A stretch of DNA of 64,000 nucleotides, from positions 62,001-126,000 of the forward strand of contig JAANDG010000328.1 in NCBI GenBank assembly GCA_036852015.1. Direction: 5' to 3'. Under the pieces are notes generated by a model that was given only the letters and a program-made list of their open reading frames with translations, was not told the origin of the DNA and searched no databases. This stretch comes from Pelodera strongyloides (taxonomy: Eukaryota; Nematoda; Chromadorea; Rhabditida; Rhabditidae). Positions 47,951-60,075 of this stretch are shown here, in pieces. Both the position numbers and the translations under genes were made by a program. How positions within the stretch are numbered: position 1 is the first letter of the stretch; the number at the start of each line of letters is the position of its first letter.

Positions 47951-49967
47951 CTTAACACAAAGGGTTCAACGATAGAAATACGTTGCTTAATAGCCAAGCA
48001 TACACTCGTGAAACTCCGCGCCATCGTCGCGCACAAAATGCGGATATTCGGAAAAGGTGCGCCATTCGTGCGCCATTAGTGCGCCATTCCAGGTGGTGCG
48101 TCCCTGGCGCACCGCCGTGCTCCTGTAAGGATGCGCCGGTGACGTGGAGTTTCACGTTGAAAGCTTCGGCTTTAGCTTCAGAGCTAAGCCTGCATATGCC
48201 TATCTCCGGCCAACAGGCCTAAACCTGGGCCCAACCCCAAGTCCCTCGGGGGAGATATAGGATTAGTTCGTATAATTCCAAGAATCTAATAGAAATTTAT
48301 GTTGTAAAATAAAAAAAATAACATACAAAAATTCCAGGAAAAAAAAAGAAATCGAGCAACTCACAATATGTGTGCAATCTGGCGCGTGAAAGATTCTGAT
48401 TTCAAAAGAATTGCAATTATCGTAGGTAATTAGCCCAAGGGATTACCACTTGTGTTTCTGTTTTTACTTCCACGTGCCTAAGCCATTGCACCCAATTGGT
48501 GGGGAGTTTAAAATAGGAATAGCAAATTCAATTAAATAGATTAACTAGGAAAAAGACGTCAAATTTTAAACGCAAAGATCGGGTTTTTAGAGATGAAATT
48601 TAGAAGCAAAAAGTTGACGGTCGACGACCTTGCTGGCTTTTACATGTATGTTACATTATAAAACTGTTGAACATTTAAAATAGACTGTAAAGTGCACAGA
48701 GACAGCTAGGAGCTAGTGTTTTTCGTAGTATGAAAAAAATTCTCCAATAGTACAAAAAGCTTTGGTAACAAGTTCTAACCAAGTAAACGGGAACGCTCGT
48801 GAGATCCGTGGGAAGTAGGATCATTTAGAACTAAAACCTCATTTTATCTTTCCAATTTTCAAATATGCGCTGTTGAACTCGACAAAGAGTATAACATATT
48901 CAAAGCGGCGAACGTTTATTTGGATAAAAAATTGTATAAAAAGGATTGTAAAAGGATGCGCGCATTTAAAATTCTGGGGCACATCCGTACCCGTGTGGAT
49001 CTATGCTAGAATGAGGTTCTTCTTTGACTGAATGACATGGAATTGTTTTCCAAATGTAATTTTTAAAGAGGTATAGCATCCGGTTTTTGAACATGCATAA
49101 TATGTGAATGAGTGTGATAAGGATAAAAAGTCGAGCTCGGATTAGAAGGGCGGGCAACACCTGGTCGATCGGTAACGGGTTTATGTAAATAAAGCAGGGC
49201 CAACACTGTTACAATATGTGTTTTGAATTACTTGGGGATGGGAATATGTTTTTCATTGACGCCGAAATTTCAAACGCCGCTGTTGGGCAGTTAGCATATA
49301 AAAAAGTTTAGTGAAACACGGAGTTTTCACGAACCCCCACAGTACGTCGACATATGATGGAAGTATTTATCAACTAATTATGTTTTAAATAGTAATTATT
49401 GTAAAGCTTGTTTTTATTAGTCATTCTATTTCTGTCTAGTCCCTTTAATAATATCCCCTTGACCCCCGTTTAGTTAGGGCATTCTTTCCAAAAATCGTAC
49501 AGCTTTTTCGAGCGAAATAACGTGTGTGGTTTAGCGTCTAGCAACCGTTCATACACAGATAAAGACGGGCCCACTGCTATACATTACTGCGTGCTTTAGT
49601 CAAATGTTTATATTTATACTACTAAATATAGATAAATATAGTGCTTGCTAAGATCGTAATGTGTTTGAAGACAAGCTGTAGTGAAAAAATAATATTTGTC
49701 ATTTTTGTTTTCATAAGAAAACACGACAAATTGATCTATAATTTACCTAGGTACTGAGTTTTTGAGAAATACATCCTGTAGCTATTTTGCAACTATTTTT
49801 TCTAATTCCACTACCGGTATAAATAATTAGCAAAGCTAAAGTCTAGAACCCCAAAAATGATTAGTGTATCTAGCAGGAGTCATTTAAGAACAAACGTCCA
49901 TAGCTTATTTGTACTGAATGTTAAAATTACCCAATACTTTGCAGATGTTCATCGGCGATTTAAGAAA
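47951..49967. other. Between globin and the first vWA gene: no gene seen
   Basis: Contains the foldback at 48008-48155, CCTAAG-like degenerate telomeric sequence (~48180-48235) and a half MITE at ~49064-49100. A CAG acceptor at 49944 precedes the vWA start and may be the trans-splice site. Confidence 0.45.
48008..48155. repeat. GC-rich foldback GTGAAACTCCGCG, second copy
   Basis: Left GTGAAACTCCGCGCCATCG, right CGGTGACGTGGAGTTTCAC, centre with repeated TGCGCCATT. Starts ~58 bases upstream of the globin ATG, so it lies in the globin promoter/5' region. Confidence 0.65.
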
Positions 49968-52900
49968 ATGAGATATATATTCTTATTCATCCTCTTCGAT
50001 GGGGTTTTCTGTTGCACGTGGCCCATTTCTGATGTATTATTTATTCTCGACTCGACGGTCAACGTTGGACCACTCAACTTCCAAAAACAGTTGAACTTTG
50101 TGGAAAAGGTGGGCACACAAATATGCGTATTTTAAAGCGGTAAAACAGTCAGTTTTTGAAAGGGATTTTATACATCTGCATCTAAAGTACAGTAAGAACC
50201 TTGCTTCAGATGTCCAGTCGTATGCGGTATGGTAGAGAGGCAACAAGGATAGCCATATCACTTTTCACTCCGAGATGTAGTAACGTCTTTCCGTTGAACG
50301 ATATTCAGGACAACAACGAGAATGTGAATAAAATACTGGTAAAATATTTCCTCGTAATTTTGCCCTGTTTGCAACTAGACGATTCTTTTGTTGTGTGGCC
50401 AACCTTGTTGACCGATTATTTTCTGAGTTTACTGGCCACTGGTCTGAAATGCTGCCGGTTTTGCATTCTTATGGCATTTATGCTAATTGTAAGTGATGTC
50501 GAATTAGGGTCGATATTTTTTCTAGCATTATTAATAAGAATTGTATTTTTTTTATTTCTTTGCTTTTCTAAATAATTATGCATCTGGTTTAACTATTATT
50601 CTCATGTGATGCACAACTGCAAGTGTGTGCTATGCGTTTCAAAAACCCGCCGGCATTTCGCTTTAAAGGGATAGGTTCATCTCAAATCACCCTTCTTTTT
50701 ATTGTTTTTATTGATAATAGCACAAATATCATTCACAATGAAAATTAAATCAATCACAGAAGAATGCGACTCGCAGAAGAAGCTTCCTTTATTGGACACT
50801 AGTTGATCGGAAGCCAAAATCTAAACGCAAAAACTAGTACCGTAAACAGATCGCTCGGGCTAATGGCAATTAGCCAAGAGCTAATTAAATGACTACACCG
50901 ACGGAAAATAATGACCAGCCGAGTGTAGTTTGTAACCTGGCTAATTGCCATTAGCCCGCGAGATTTGTGTACGGTATTAGTTTTTGCGTTTAGATTTTGG
51001 CTTCCGATCAACTAGTGTCCAATAAAGGAAGCTTCTTCTGCGAGTCGCATTGTTCTGTGATTGATTAAATTTTCATTGTGAATGATATTTGTGCTATTAT
51101 CAATAAAAAAATAAAAAGAGGGGTGATTTGCGATGAACCTATCCCTTTAATACATTTAGTAATTAATTATTCCAGTCCGTCCCATATCAACCATGTGATC
51201 CTACTTCAAGAGCTGCCAATCAAAAGTACGCGACGAATAATTGTGAACCGTTTGCCTCAATAAACACTATCGCTCAATATGCTCTCGCTGAAGGGAATAG
51301 AAAATTGATCCCAGATGTTATCATTGTTATATCAACATCCAGATATAGAATACAGGAACGGGTAGGTTATGAAAGTTTTTTGTTAGTGGGTTATATTTCG
51401 TTTCTGAAGTATCCATATGTCCATATCCCTGTTAGTTTGACGAACTCTAAGCCACCCTTTTTGAAAAACAGGAAAGTAGGTAAAAGAGCACAAGACGACA
51501 ATGCCTTCGCTTTGTTGATACTTCGTATGAGGCTGAAAGATTAGTGAACAGCTTTGTATGTGAGTACGTTATGTAACATAGCTAATTAGAAAATAATATT
51601 TGTTTTAGTTAGGAAATGAAGTTTTGATATCCCCACAATCGCCCATCCACTTATTCTATATTGTTGTCGGTGCCCCAGAAACCACATCGGATCGTTTTGA
51701 GGCGTCCGCAACGTCGATAAAGGTTGATATGTTTCTACGATTTAGCCACATTGTGTACTTGAGCCCATGGTCACGGATTCGATAGTTCGATTCCCTTCGT
51801 TCAACCCTAGCTAGATGTCCACCAAATGGTTGCAGGGGTAATTGAATAAAAATCCGAGCAAAATGACCACCACCGTTCCAGAAAACTGACTGCAATATGT
51901 TCGTTATACTTTTCAAAGTAAACTAAGTGCCATGACAGGCTGATATAATGATAGTGCGACACATGTAAGATTACAATGAATCATGTACTGGTAGTAGCTC
52001 AGTTTTGTTAATAGTCATTTAATTTAAAGTATAAATATTGTCCTAGCTCTCCGCGGTGGATTTCGACGCCCTCCAATACCTCGCAGCACCTTTGTGTAAT
52101 AGTGTGCAGAATTTTGTTAATCGTAAGTTCATTACTAATACACGTGTGTATGCGCATTTTGTTCGTGCGTGTGTGTGCGTGCGTGTGTGTGGGCGTGAGT
52201 GTGTCACTGTGTGCGGGTGTGTGCGTGCGTGCGTGTGTGCACATGTATGTGCGTGTATGGTTCGTGTGTGTGCATGCGTGTGCGGGTGTGTGCTTATGCA
52301 TTTGTGTGCGTGTGTGTGTGTGTGCATTTTTGTTCATTATCTAAGTCACACCTAAAAAGGGGCCAAAGGAGCATCAATTTCTAAACCTTTTCACTATCAA
52401 CTACTTCGAAATCTACCTAATTTCATAACTAGAATATTATTCCCATTTTCGTATAGTTTCCAAAAATGTTTCGGTTTCGCTATTCCAAAAAAAGATTTTT
52501 TTGATTTTTCTTGAATGGTTGCCACGAAAAATTCTGCGGTTTTTTGTCGCTTCGTCCTTGTTCTCTTATTTAACGCTAGGCAACGCTGCGTTAAAATTGG
52601 AAATAAACACAAATAGCTGTACAACTAAGGATTCGCCCGAAATATACGACCACTACAATATTACACATTCATATCATAATACTTGCTAAATCAACTCGAT
52701 GAAGAGAAGTAAATTCGGCAAACCGAATTTGTTTTATTCGTAATTTACCTTCACCGGCTTTATTGAGTATTTACGATTATACTACTCCACTACTAAAAAT
52801 ACTAAGTATTAAATAACTATTTTAACATGAGTATTCCCGATCTGTCATGGTGGAATTATCTCAATTGGAACGTATCGAAATGCGCACAATTCAACGACGC

Positions 52901-54728
52901 CAATACAGTGTCTTGGACCCTTCCGTGTTAGAAATTTTAATAAAATTAAATTTGAAGCAGTCAAGCAGTTTATTGCTTGAACAAGGGCTTGTACAAAGAT
53001 CCTATGAACAATACTATCTTGACGTTAAATGTTTGTCTGACGGCTGTCATAAGGGGGTCGGTATACTTTTTGAGTGCTGCATGTGCGCGGCAAACTTTTT
53101 GAGTGCCATGTACGCGCTGCAAACGCACGAGGTGTGGGTGTCGCACACACCATTAAAATTGCATCGTTATCTAGATGTAGCAAATGCAAGTCTCAGTCAA
53201 TGCCCCCTAGTCCCTAGTCACAACAAGCATATAAAGTAGTAAAGATATATAACATCCAGTTTTTGAAACGTACACCTGCATCCCGTATGGGTATGTCGTA
53301 TGCAAAAGACATAAATTACACAACGAATTGCGCAGTATCGCGCAGATATATGCACGCACGAGAACACAGTTTTGAAGCGTACGTTTGAAAGACCGGCTGA
53401 TATACTGCTTTAACAAATACCCAATCAATCAGAACCTTGGTAATCTTTCCATTTCAGGCGACGCATCACGTCCCTCTGTATTTGGTCCCCTTTGTTGGAT
53501 CGTCACTGTGCTACTATTCATTGTCTTTCTCATTATATTATGTGCTCTAATGTATGCATTACATGTTTATCGAGAGGAGAGTAAGTTCTTGGATTTTTAT
53601 ATAAAATAATCTTCACAAAACCCGCCGTATTTAGTTCGCTATCTGTAAAGAAGGAACAACGTCCTAAAGAGTTCGGCGCACTAAAATACGTCGTTTTACA
53701 TAAAACTTGACGAAATTTCTTTATATAGCTCTTTCGCGTGCCTAAAGCTTTACTGTTATAGAGATCGGTTCTACAAGAAAGTGTACACAAAAAAATAAAA
53801 TAAAGTGCAGTAGAGTTCCGTTCACTAAGAAACCTTGGCCAGTCGCCAACTATCTACACTAGGACCGAAATGGGTGGGCCGCCATACCTTGGCCAACCAT
53901 AATTTTGTAGTCGCGCGCCGGCCAAAGCTTCACGTTGTTTACAGTAGATCCTCCCTTTTCAGACAAACGTCTCAAGTACCAAATAGCGGAGACTGAACGG
54001 AATATGCGAAAACAGAATGAGTATTTCACTGCGAAAATTCACAAAAAGATGGAGGAACAGTTGGAATTGACCGAGAAACATAGGGAGGAATTGAAGAGAC
54101 AGCAAGACGTATTGCAAGCTGAGCATAGCAAGGAACGGGTATGCGCTCTTTGTAAAAGTAATATATAGTATACAGGAAGTGAAAAGACAGGGAGTATATG
54201 ACATGACATTACCGTGTCGGACAATCACACGGTAGGCGGACTCACTCGTCTTGTCTTCGTCTGGAGTTCTGGCAGAAAAGAACGCTCGAGGACCATAGAA
54301 GGGCAGAATGAATATTGCGTAATTAAAGCGGTATAACAACCGGTTGTAATTCGTATAAACCTACCAATCATAGATCTCCTCTGGTTGAATGAAAATCAGG
54401 ACACTAAATGAAATCCCCAAACAAATAAATTCAGGAAGCTGCGGCCGCATCTGTTCTAGAAGCTGCACGGCATCATCAGCAACAAGGCCAGCAACAACCA
54501 CAACCGATTATAATTTACGGTCAGCCAGTACTTGGTACGAGGGTGAATCCGTCCAACGTAATTAAAGCCCCCGTACCTACTTCACCGAAAAGGTGGCGGA
54601 GAGAAACAGGACAGCAGACGACGAGAGATGGCATGAGAGAGGAGACACAGACAGAAGTAGTTAAAAGAGAACCTGATAGAGATGATAACCGGGAGGAAGT
54701 ACCCCCAGAACCTCAGCATAGGCAGTAG
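49968..54728 (+). CDS. Type I membrane protein with degenerate vWA domain and cytoplasmic coiled coil
   Basis: Exons 49968-50108, 50210-50338, 51176-51361, 51609-51722, 52047-52122, 52580-52618, 53458-53580, 53963-54138 and 54435-54728 join in frame to 425 residues. Signal peptide [16 protein letters not shown]; vWA fold from [18 protein letters not shown] through DVIIVISTS and [14 protein letters not shown]; a transmembrane helix ([20 protein letters not shown]) near residue 265; then a charged coiled coil ([19 protein letters not shown]) and a Gln/Arg/Glu-rich tail ending HRQ. The metal site (MIDAS) needs D-x-S-x-S plus a Thr and an Asp; here they read DSTVN, no clear Thr, and ISTS, so divalent-ion ligand binding is probably lost. 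Likely an extracellular adhesion-type receptor with a cytoplasmic scaffold tail. The 52618 donor (AGCT|GTACAA) is the weakest junction. AATAAA at 55016. Confidence 0.8.
50445..50663. mobile_element. MITE, left end decayed, in vWA gene 1 intron 2
   Basis: GAAATGCTGCCGGTTTTGC at the left and TGCGTTTCAAAAACCCGCC then ATTTCGCTT at the right; abuts the next element across TA. Confidence 0.6.
50666..51147. mobile_element. Long foldback MITE, AAGGGATAGGTTCATC termini
   Basis: 482 bp. The left arm AAGGGATAGGTTCATCTCAA is mirrored by GATGAACCTATCCCTT; inner arms AAGCTTCCTTTATTGGACAC and GTGTCCAATAAAGGAAGCTT are perfectly inverted. TA flanks. Ends 28 bases before exon 3. Confidence 0.85.
52150..52335. 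repeat. GT/GC-rich microsatellite in vWA gene 1
   Basis: (GTGTGC)n-like tract starting ~25 bases after the exon 5 donor. It explains the overlapping Cys/Val-rich and His/Thr-rich ORFs on both strands. Confidence 0.9.
53242..53410. mobile_element. MITE in vWA gene 1 intron 6
   Basis: AAGATATATAACATCCAG left, GAAAGACCGGCTGATATACTGCTT right (within the family pattern), TA flanks; exon 7 begins 47 bases later. Confidence 0.72.
53836..53935. repeat. GC-rich foldback, GGCCGG family, third copy
   Basis: TTGGCCAGTCGCC left, GCGCGCCGGCCAAAGCTTC right, centre GACCGAAATGGGTGGGCCGCC. Ends ~28 bases before vWA gene 1 exon 8. Confidence 0.55.
54228..54312 (-). pseudogene. Inverted, decayed copy of exon 3 of the neighbouring vWA gene 2
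   Basis: The minus strand reads CTGCCCTTCTATGGTCCTCG ... GAACTCCAGACGAAGACAAG, matching 55803-55868 on the plus strand (CTGCCCTTCTACGACCCCCG ... GAACTCCAGACGAAGACGAA). The copy's acceptor position is ATTCAT instead of ATTCAG, and it has small indels. It sits in intron 8 of vWA gene 1. Confidence 0.75.
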
Positions 54729-55015
54729 AGAGTACACGTCGAAGGCTCCCGAATATGGTAGTCATACACCACCTGGAAAAACACCCCAGTGACTCTACCC
54801 AGCGCACTGGCAAAACTGGGAAAAAATTTGATAAAAATAAATCAGCTATTACCGGATCGTTTACTAGAGAATATTACTATTTTAACGTCTAGCCTAAATG
54901 TTAATAAGTGCCATGTTATTCTCGTTTTTCAATGCATACGAATGAACCTCACTATGACTGATCCCATTTTCACTTTCACAAATAGAACATGTCTTTCCTG
55001 TATTTTCAAATTTTA

Positions 55016-55021
55016 AATAAA
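55016..55021 (+). promoter_or_regulatory. Poly(A) signal of vWA gene 1
   Basis: AATAAA 288 bases past the TAG; the next gene's first supported exon begins 55 bases later. Confidence 0.5.
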
Positions 55022-55076
55022 TAATTACCAAAACTTTTGTAATTTGGCCATGTTCGTAAACACATACATTATTCAG

Positions 55077-58000
55077 AGAACCGCAATTCGAACGAGGGTG
55101 GGGAAGAGGGCAAGAGAAGCAGACACTACAGAGACAGAGACAGAGGGAATATGAAAAGCCGGTTGGTAGTTAGTAATTAGCCTCATTTAATTTCTGTAAA
55201 GAGATCAGAATCATAAGCATACTTTTCCTACTAGACTATAAACTGCGCCGCGCTGCGAAAACAAAATTTTGGTCGCGAACACATACATATACGCTAACGC
55301 ATACATCATTCGATCGCTCTTGCTCTAGCTATTTAATCTCTCTTCACAAAAGATAGATTCCCTGCCAGCTAGCTCTAGAAAGTTCCCTCCGCACTTTTTT
55401 TTTGCATCGATATGTTTTTTCAGCGACGACTATCGAAACGACGATTTCGCTGAATATGACGATAGACGACTTTGGGCTAATTCTCAATTTCCTGGATATC
55501 GAACACATCGACCATGGAGAGGGTAGAGTAATCAATAGTTTCCTAATATCGCGACTAAACGATAAATGCACAAACCAAAAGGAGTGTATGAGGCTATGAA
55601 GAAGCATGTGCTACTGAAGACTCTTGTTCTTGTGAAAAACCAAGCAACGATACATTGTACGAAAATTATTGCTTATTGCGATAATTGTGCGATTTTATAT
55701 TAATTTCCATACTACATATGGAAATGCAGTTGCGCCAAATGCGTCTCAAAACCCGGCTTCAATCGCTTCAATCACATATCGCTCTAATTACACTTATTCA
55801 GTCTGCCCTTCTACGACCCCCGAGCGTTCTTTTCGGCGAGAACTCCAGACGAAGACGAACGAGTCAGACAACAGAGGAGAAGGGACAAATATAATAAATA
55901 TAGGGAAGGAGATAAAGAACGTGTCGGAACTGGAATGACGACGTCAACTATGGACGGCACTGAGGGATCCACTAAGGGAGTGCATACGTAAGCTATACTT
56001 TGACAATGTATAACTTACGTAAGTTGTGATATGCCTATGTTCATGTATATGCGCCTGTATATAACGCCCAGTGAAGAAAACAAAGTATAGCGGGGTTAAA
56101 TGATAAATACACAGTCAATGAGCATCTTGATATTGTGTATTAGACGTATGCTCAGTAACTGCATTCCTATTTATCTAGCATAAAAAGTCTGCCATCACCC
56201 GATCAATTCGAGCCTTGAACTGCAATCGATATCGAAATACATAGAAATGCAGGGGGCGTTCGTCATACTTTTCAAAAACCTGCCGTTATGTCGCCTTAAA
56301 TTATTTTAGCGCTCACAAGGGACGGAAGAATCGTCGAGGTCGTCATGGCTCTAAGTCGCACGGAGGCGAGCTCAAGTCGGACAAGGAGTTGGCTGAGCAA
56401 GAGGCCAAGATCAGGGAGAAATTGGCCTTGGAAGAACAAAGGATCAAAGAGGAATCCAAACTGGCAGCACTAAAAATTGAGAGAATGAAAGAAGAAGCGA
56501 GAATAAAACATGAAGCCGCCAAATTGGAAACACTCAAAGAACAGGCGAAAATACAGCAGGAACAAGCTGCTAAGGTTGAAATTTACTAGTATAGTTTCAC
56601 GTCATATTGTCTTTTTTGGCATGAGCATTTTTTATTCAATAGGAGTATCTACAGTACATAAGGGAGACCTTTCAGATAGGGAGATATCTCCAGCATACCT
56701 TTCCATGCATAAGCACGCGGTATAAGGTGCACCATAGGCCTTGCGTTTAGCATTGCCTCCTAGCATAACGCATACCAGACAAACTTTTAAATAATATGTC
56801 TGAAGGACAGAACTAGATCAAATCCTTTTAATGTTGTCGTCAACAAAGTTCAATCCCAGGCTGAGGCGGAAGCGCGTCGTAACGCTGAAGAAGCGATAGC
56901 CGAGACACATCGACAACAGAGACGCATAGAAAAAGAAGAGAGGAGGAAACAGTGGGAAGAGTGGAGAGACGGAATGCTCAACAGAAGTGAGTGGTACTGT
57001 AGAAAGGCAATCAATAACGTAGCGGCATTAGTTTAACACCGTCACCTATCATAGTGTGCGTGTTTGGCATTGTCTTCTAGCGTAATGCATGAACAGGCAA
57101 ACTTTGGTCTTTTGTATGGTAGAACATATCCATATGTACTCGGCATTGGACAACTTCGCTACAGTACAATATCAAAGTCATGTTATGGTAATTGTCCGAC
57201 TAACTATGACAAGAATTATAATAAGCACCTTTCCCACAGGCCTCAAGGACTTTGACAAGATGAAACAAGCTATGCACGAAGACGAGGCATCTTCACAACA
57301 GGAGACGGAAACGGATTACAGTATCCCACTTGGTCACCTATCGCGGTGAGTCGATTTAAATATTCAGTCTTTAGTGGACCTTGTTTTATCAATATTTTTT
57401 ATCGTAAATAGCCTTTCACGAAAAAAGAAAGGAGGATGAGGGAGTGGCTGATGCTTCTCGCGAGTAAAATATGCGCTAGAAGGCACAGTAATTTCCTTGC
57501 ATAGATGGCCGACGAAGTCGCCGCGAGAAAAATTCTGCTAGGCGAGAAAGCAGATCCAATCTAGCGTCGAATGCGGGGAACGTGAAACATTCTAATTGGC
57601 ACACTTTTGGCACAACATTGGCGCTTCGTTCCGCTCACATAAAGTTCACATTCAGAGAGCACCCATCGAGGACTCTTCCACCAATCGACATTCTCTTCTT
57701 AATGGATACATCAAGCAGCATTGGCATTGGAAACTTTGAAAAGGTGGGTAGTATTTTGGAAAAAATAATAGAGCTGTATTTTGGCAATGGCAATGGCTCA
57801 CCCTGCCATGATGTTCAAAATAACCACCTTGTGTAGCGACCTCTTTTATACATTAAGCAAATAACCAGCTCAATAAGAAAAATATAAAACATCGATGCGA
57901 TGCACGACTAATGCTTCCTGGTACCATAGTATCATATACTGTCGCAAGGTAGAAGAAATTATGAGTTGCACGGTTATTTAGGTGCGTACAATATCTGTAC

Positions 58001-60075
58001 AATACCCGCACGGTCTATTTTAGTTGCGCACGAGCATCTGCACAATACTGGAAGACATCGACGTCGCCCCTGGACGAAGTCGTGTTTCTGTTGTCCAATT
58101 CGCCGCGGAACCATCAGTTGTATTCGGTTTCGATAAATACTGCACTATAACTAGTGTGCAGAGTAAGTACTTTTTGTCGATGGGTCCAAGAACTTCCCTA
58201 GGCGATAGCTATTGAAAGCTTATCGTACTCTACTTGCAGTTCAGGCTTTTTGACTGAGTATCACAATACTTATACCAAAAAAGGTTCTATAAGAGTGGGC
58301 AGCGAACCTGCCTAAGTTGCGCTAGATGCGCGCCAAGTAGTTATGTTCGTGATGGTGCTTTTGTGGCGAACACGCCGCAACCTGCTAAAATGTCGCACAT
58401 TTTTAAAGCGGAATAACATCCGGGTTACAACGTATGGTGTTCTCTGTATTCCCATGCAGTGCAAGCAAATAAGTGCGCGATACTGTGCTACTTTTCTTCT
58501 AATTCCTTCATTTGCACGCAACGTATTGGAATGCAGCTGTCCAACGTTACGCTTCAAGACCGGTTGTTATATCGCTTTAGATTCTAAGGGATTATTTCAG
58601 AAGCGATACAAAGGATCGTCTACACCGGCGGTGCCACCAATCTCGCAAAGGCGCTCAACTTTGTTGCCGGAGTTATGTGGAAGGAACAGAATATGGCGGA
58701 CGGAAAACACAGGAAGCACAAACTTGCAGTGACACCGAGACACGATAGACTACAGGTTATACATAATAACTAATACAAATGTAAAGCGGTATGGCACGTG
58801 GTTTTGAACAGCATCTTTTTTCCCTGAGAAGGGCACACAATTGTACCTAGCACATGGGAAAGCAATTGTGGAGACAACGTTCATTCATATAATGCACACA
58901 CAGTATTACAGGTTATTTGCGTGGCGTCAGACGGTTCGAATGATGAGAAACTTGCCCGATCAACAACTATGTTACACGAGAAACTGCAGGTAATGATTTT
59001 ATTGAATGCTAGACGCATAGAGGAGAGAGTTCTTGACTTATGTGATAGAAAGCTTTTCCCCTATCCAATAACCATCACTCATAAGGATACAAAGGCCTAG
59101 GACACAAGACACACACACACATATACACACAAACATGGTCAAACGCACACGCACACACCTACACTCGCACGCACACACAAACACACACACTCATGGTCAT
59201 ATGCACACGCACTCACACACATAGTTCGCACACAAACACACACGCAGTCACGCACACACATATATACACTCCAAACAAACACGCGCTCGCACGCACACAC
59301 ACCATGGTTCATGGACACCCACGTACACGCACTCACACCACACACACACACACACACACATGGAAACACGTGTACGGGCATACGCGCTAAGGCACACATA
59401 CACACACAACACTCGTAAGGTGAGTATCACTAAATCCCCAACTCTCTTTAGGTGCGTGTCTGTGCTCTTATCACCAGATCTCTACATCGAGACAAATTAG
59501 TAGAAGTTACACGCTTCGAAGGCGCAATCTTCGTCGTAGACCAAACCGAAGCGTTCAATATTTGGTTATGGAGGCAACAGGTAAGCTTACCTTAGTCTAC
59601 TTGCATGGTGATTTAAGTATAACTGGATGTAAGCATATTATTAACTCAGACACATATTCCTACTGTAGTATAAAACCACCTAGAACTTGCTACAAAAGTC
59701 CCAGCATGCGAATTTTACAGCGGCTCTGCCAAACTTTATGCTTAGTCGACTAAATATAGTGTATAACTACAATAATAATAATAATAATAATAATTTATTT
59801 ACGTACGCAGTACACATAAAATCCATGAGGAAAATATATATAACGTACAGTTTTGTAATCAGCTCTTATGGAGTTTCCTAGGGTGTTTCGTCTAGAAGGA
59901 AACTCCACAACTGAACAATACGAGCTCTAAAACAACAAAAACAGGTTTTTATAACAAATTAATGTTTCAGCGTGTTTGGGTCGACAATTACTCGAGATAT
60001 CTCGAAAGGGAGCGCTCAATGCCACTGGACAGCAAAAGAAGCCCGAAAAAAACCGGCAGGAATGATGCGCCATAA
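55077..60075 (+). CDS. Coiled-coil plus intact vWA domain protein (5' end unresolved; may be two genes)
   Basis: Exons 55077-55161, 55424-55522, 55802-55987, 56310-56574, 56860-56986, 57240-57345, 57656-57743, 58024-58162, 58601-58755, 58912-58989, 59452-59580 and 59971-60075 are phase-consistent (519 full codons plus stop). Order: Arg/Asp/Tyr-rich start (RSRHYRDRDRG), a long charged coiled coil (ELAEQEAKIREKLALEEQR), an acidic linker, then a vWA domain. All MIDAS parts are present: DTSSSIG, TGGATN and SDG, so Mg2+-dependent ligand binding is plausible. The tail is basic (RVWVDNYSRYLERERSMP). No signal peptide or membrane helix was found in the visible exons; the first coding exon is missing. 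At 57344 the reading CGG TGA would be an in-frame stop, so exons 55077-57349 might instead be a separate gene or an alternative tail of vWA gene 1, with the vWA part starting at ATG 57582. Confidence 0.72.
58406..58577. mobile_element. MITE in vWA gene 2, just upstream of exon 9
   Basis: AAGCGGAATAACATCCGGG left, GACCGGTTGTTATATCGCTT right, TA flanks. Its right end is 23 bases before the exon 9 acceptor. Confidence 0.72.
59110..59410. repeat. CA microsatellite in vWA gene 2
   Basis: About 300 bases of (ACAC/GCAC)n in the intron before exon 11. Opposite orientation to the GT tract in vWA gene 1 (52150-52335). Confidence 0.9.
59771..59794. repeat. AAT trinucleotide repeat
   Basis: Eight AAT units in the last intron of vWA gene 2. 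Confidence 0.9.

Noticed and set aside
51755..51800. tRNA-like B-box AGTTCGATTCCC
   Set aside because: No partner A-box at the right distance; recorded only as a possible SINE relic.
52008..52384. His/Thr-rich and Cys/Val-rich ORFs, and similar ones at 59139-59430
   Set aside because: CA/GT microsatellites read in all frames.
52847..53239. 130-codon ORF in vWA gene 1 intron 6
   Set aside because: It has protein-like composition in two frames but no acceptor/donor pair in phase with exons 6 and 7. It may be a remnant of another element.
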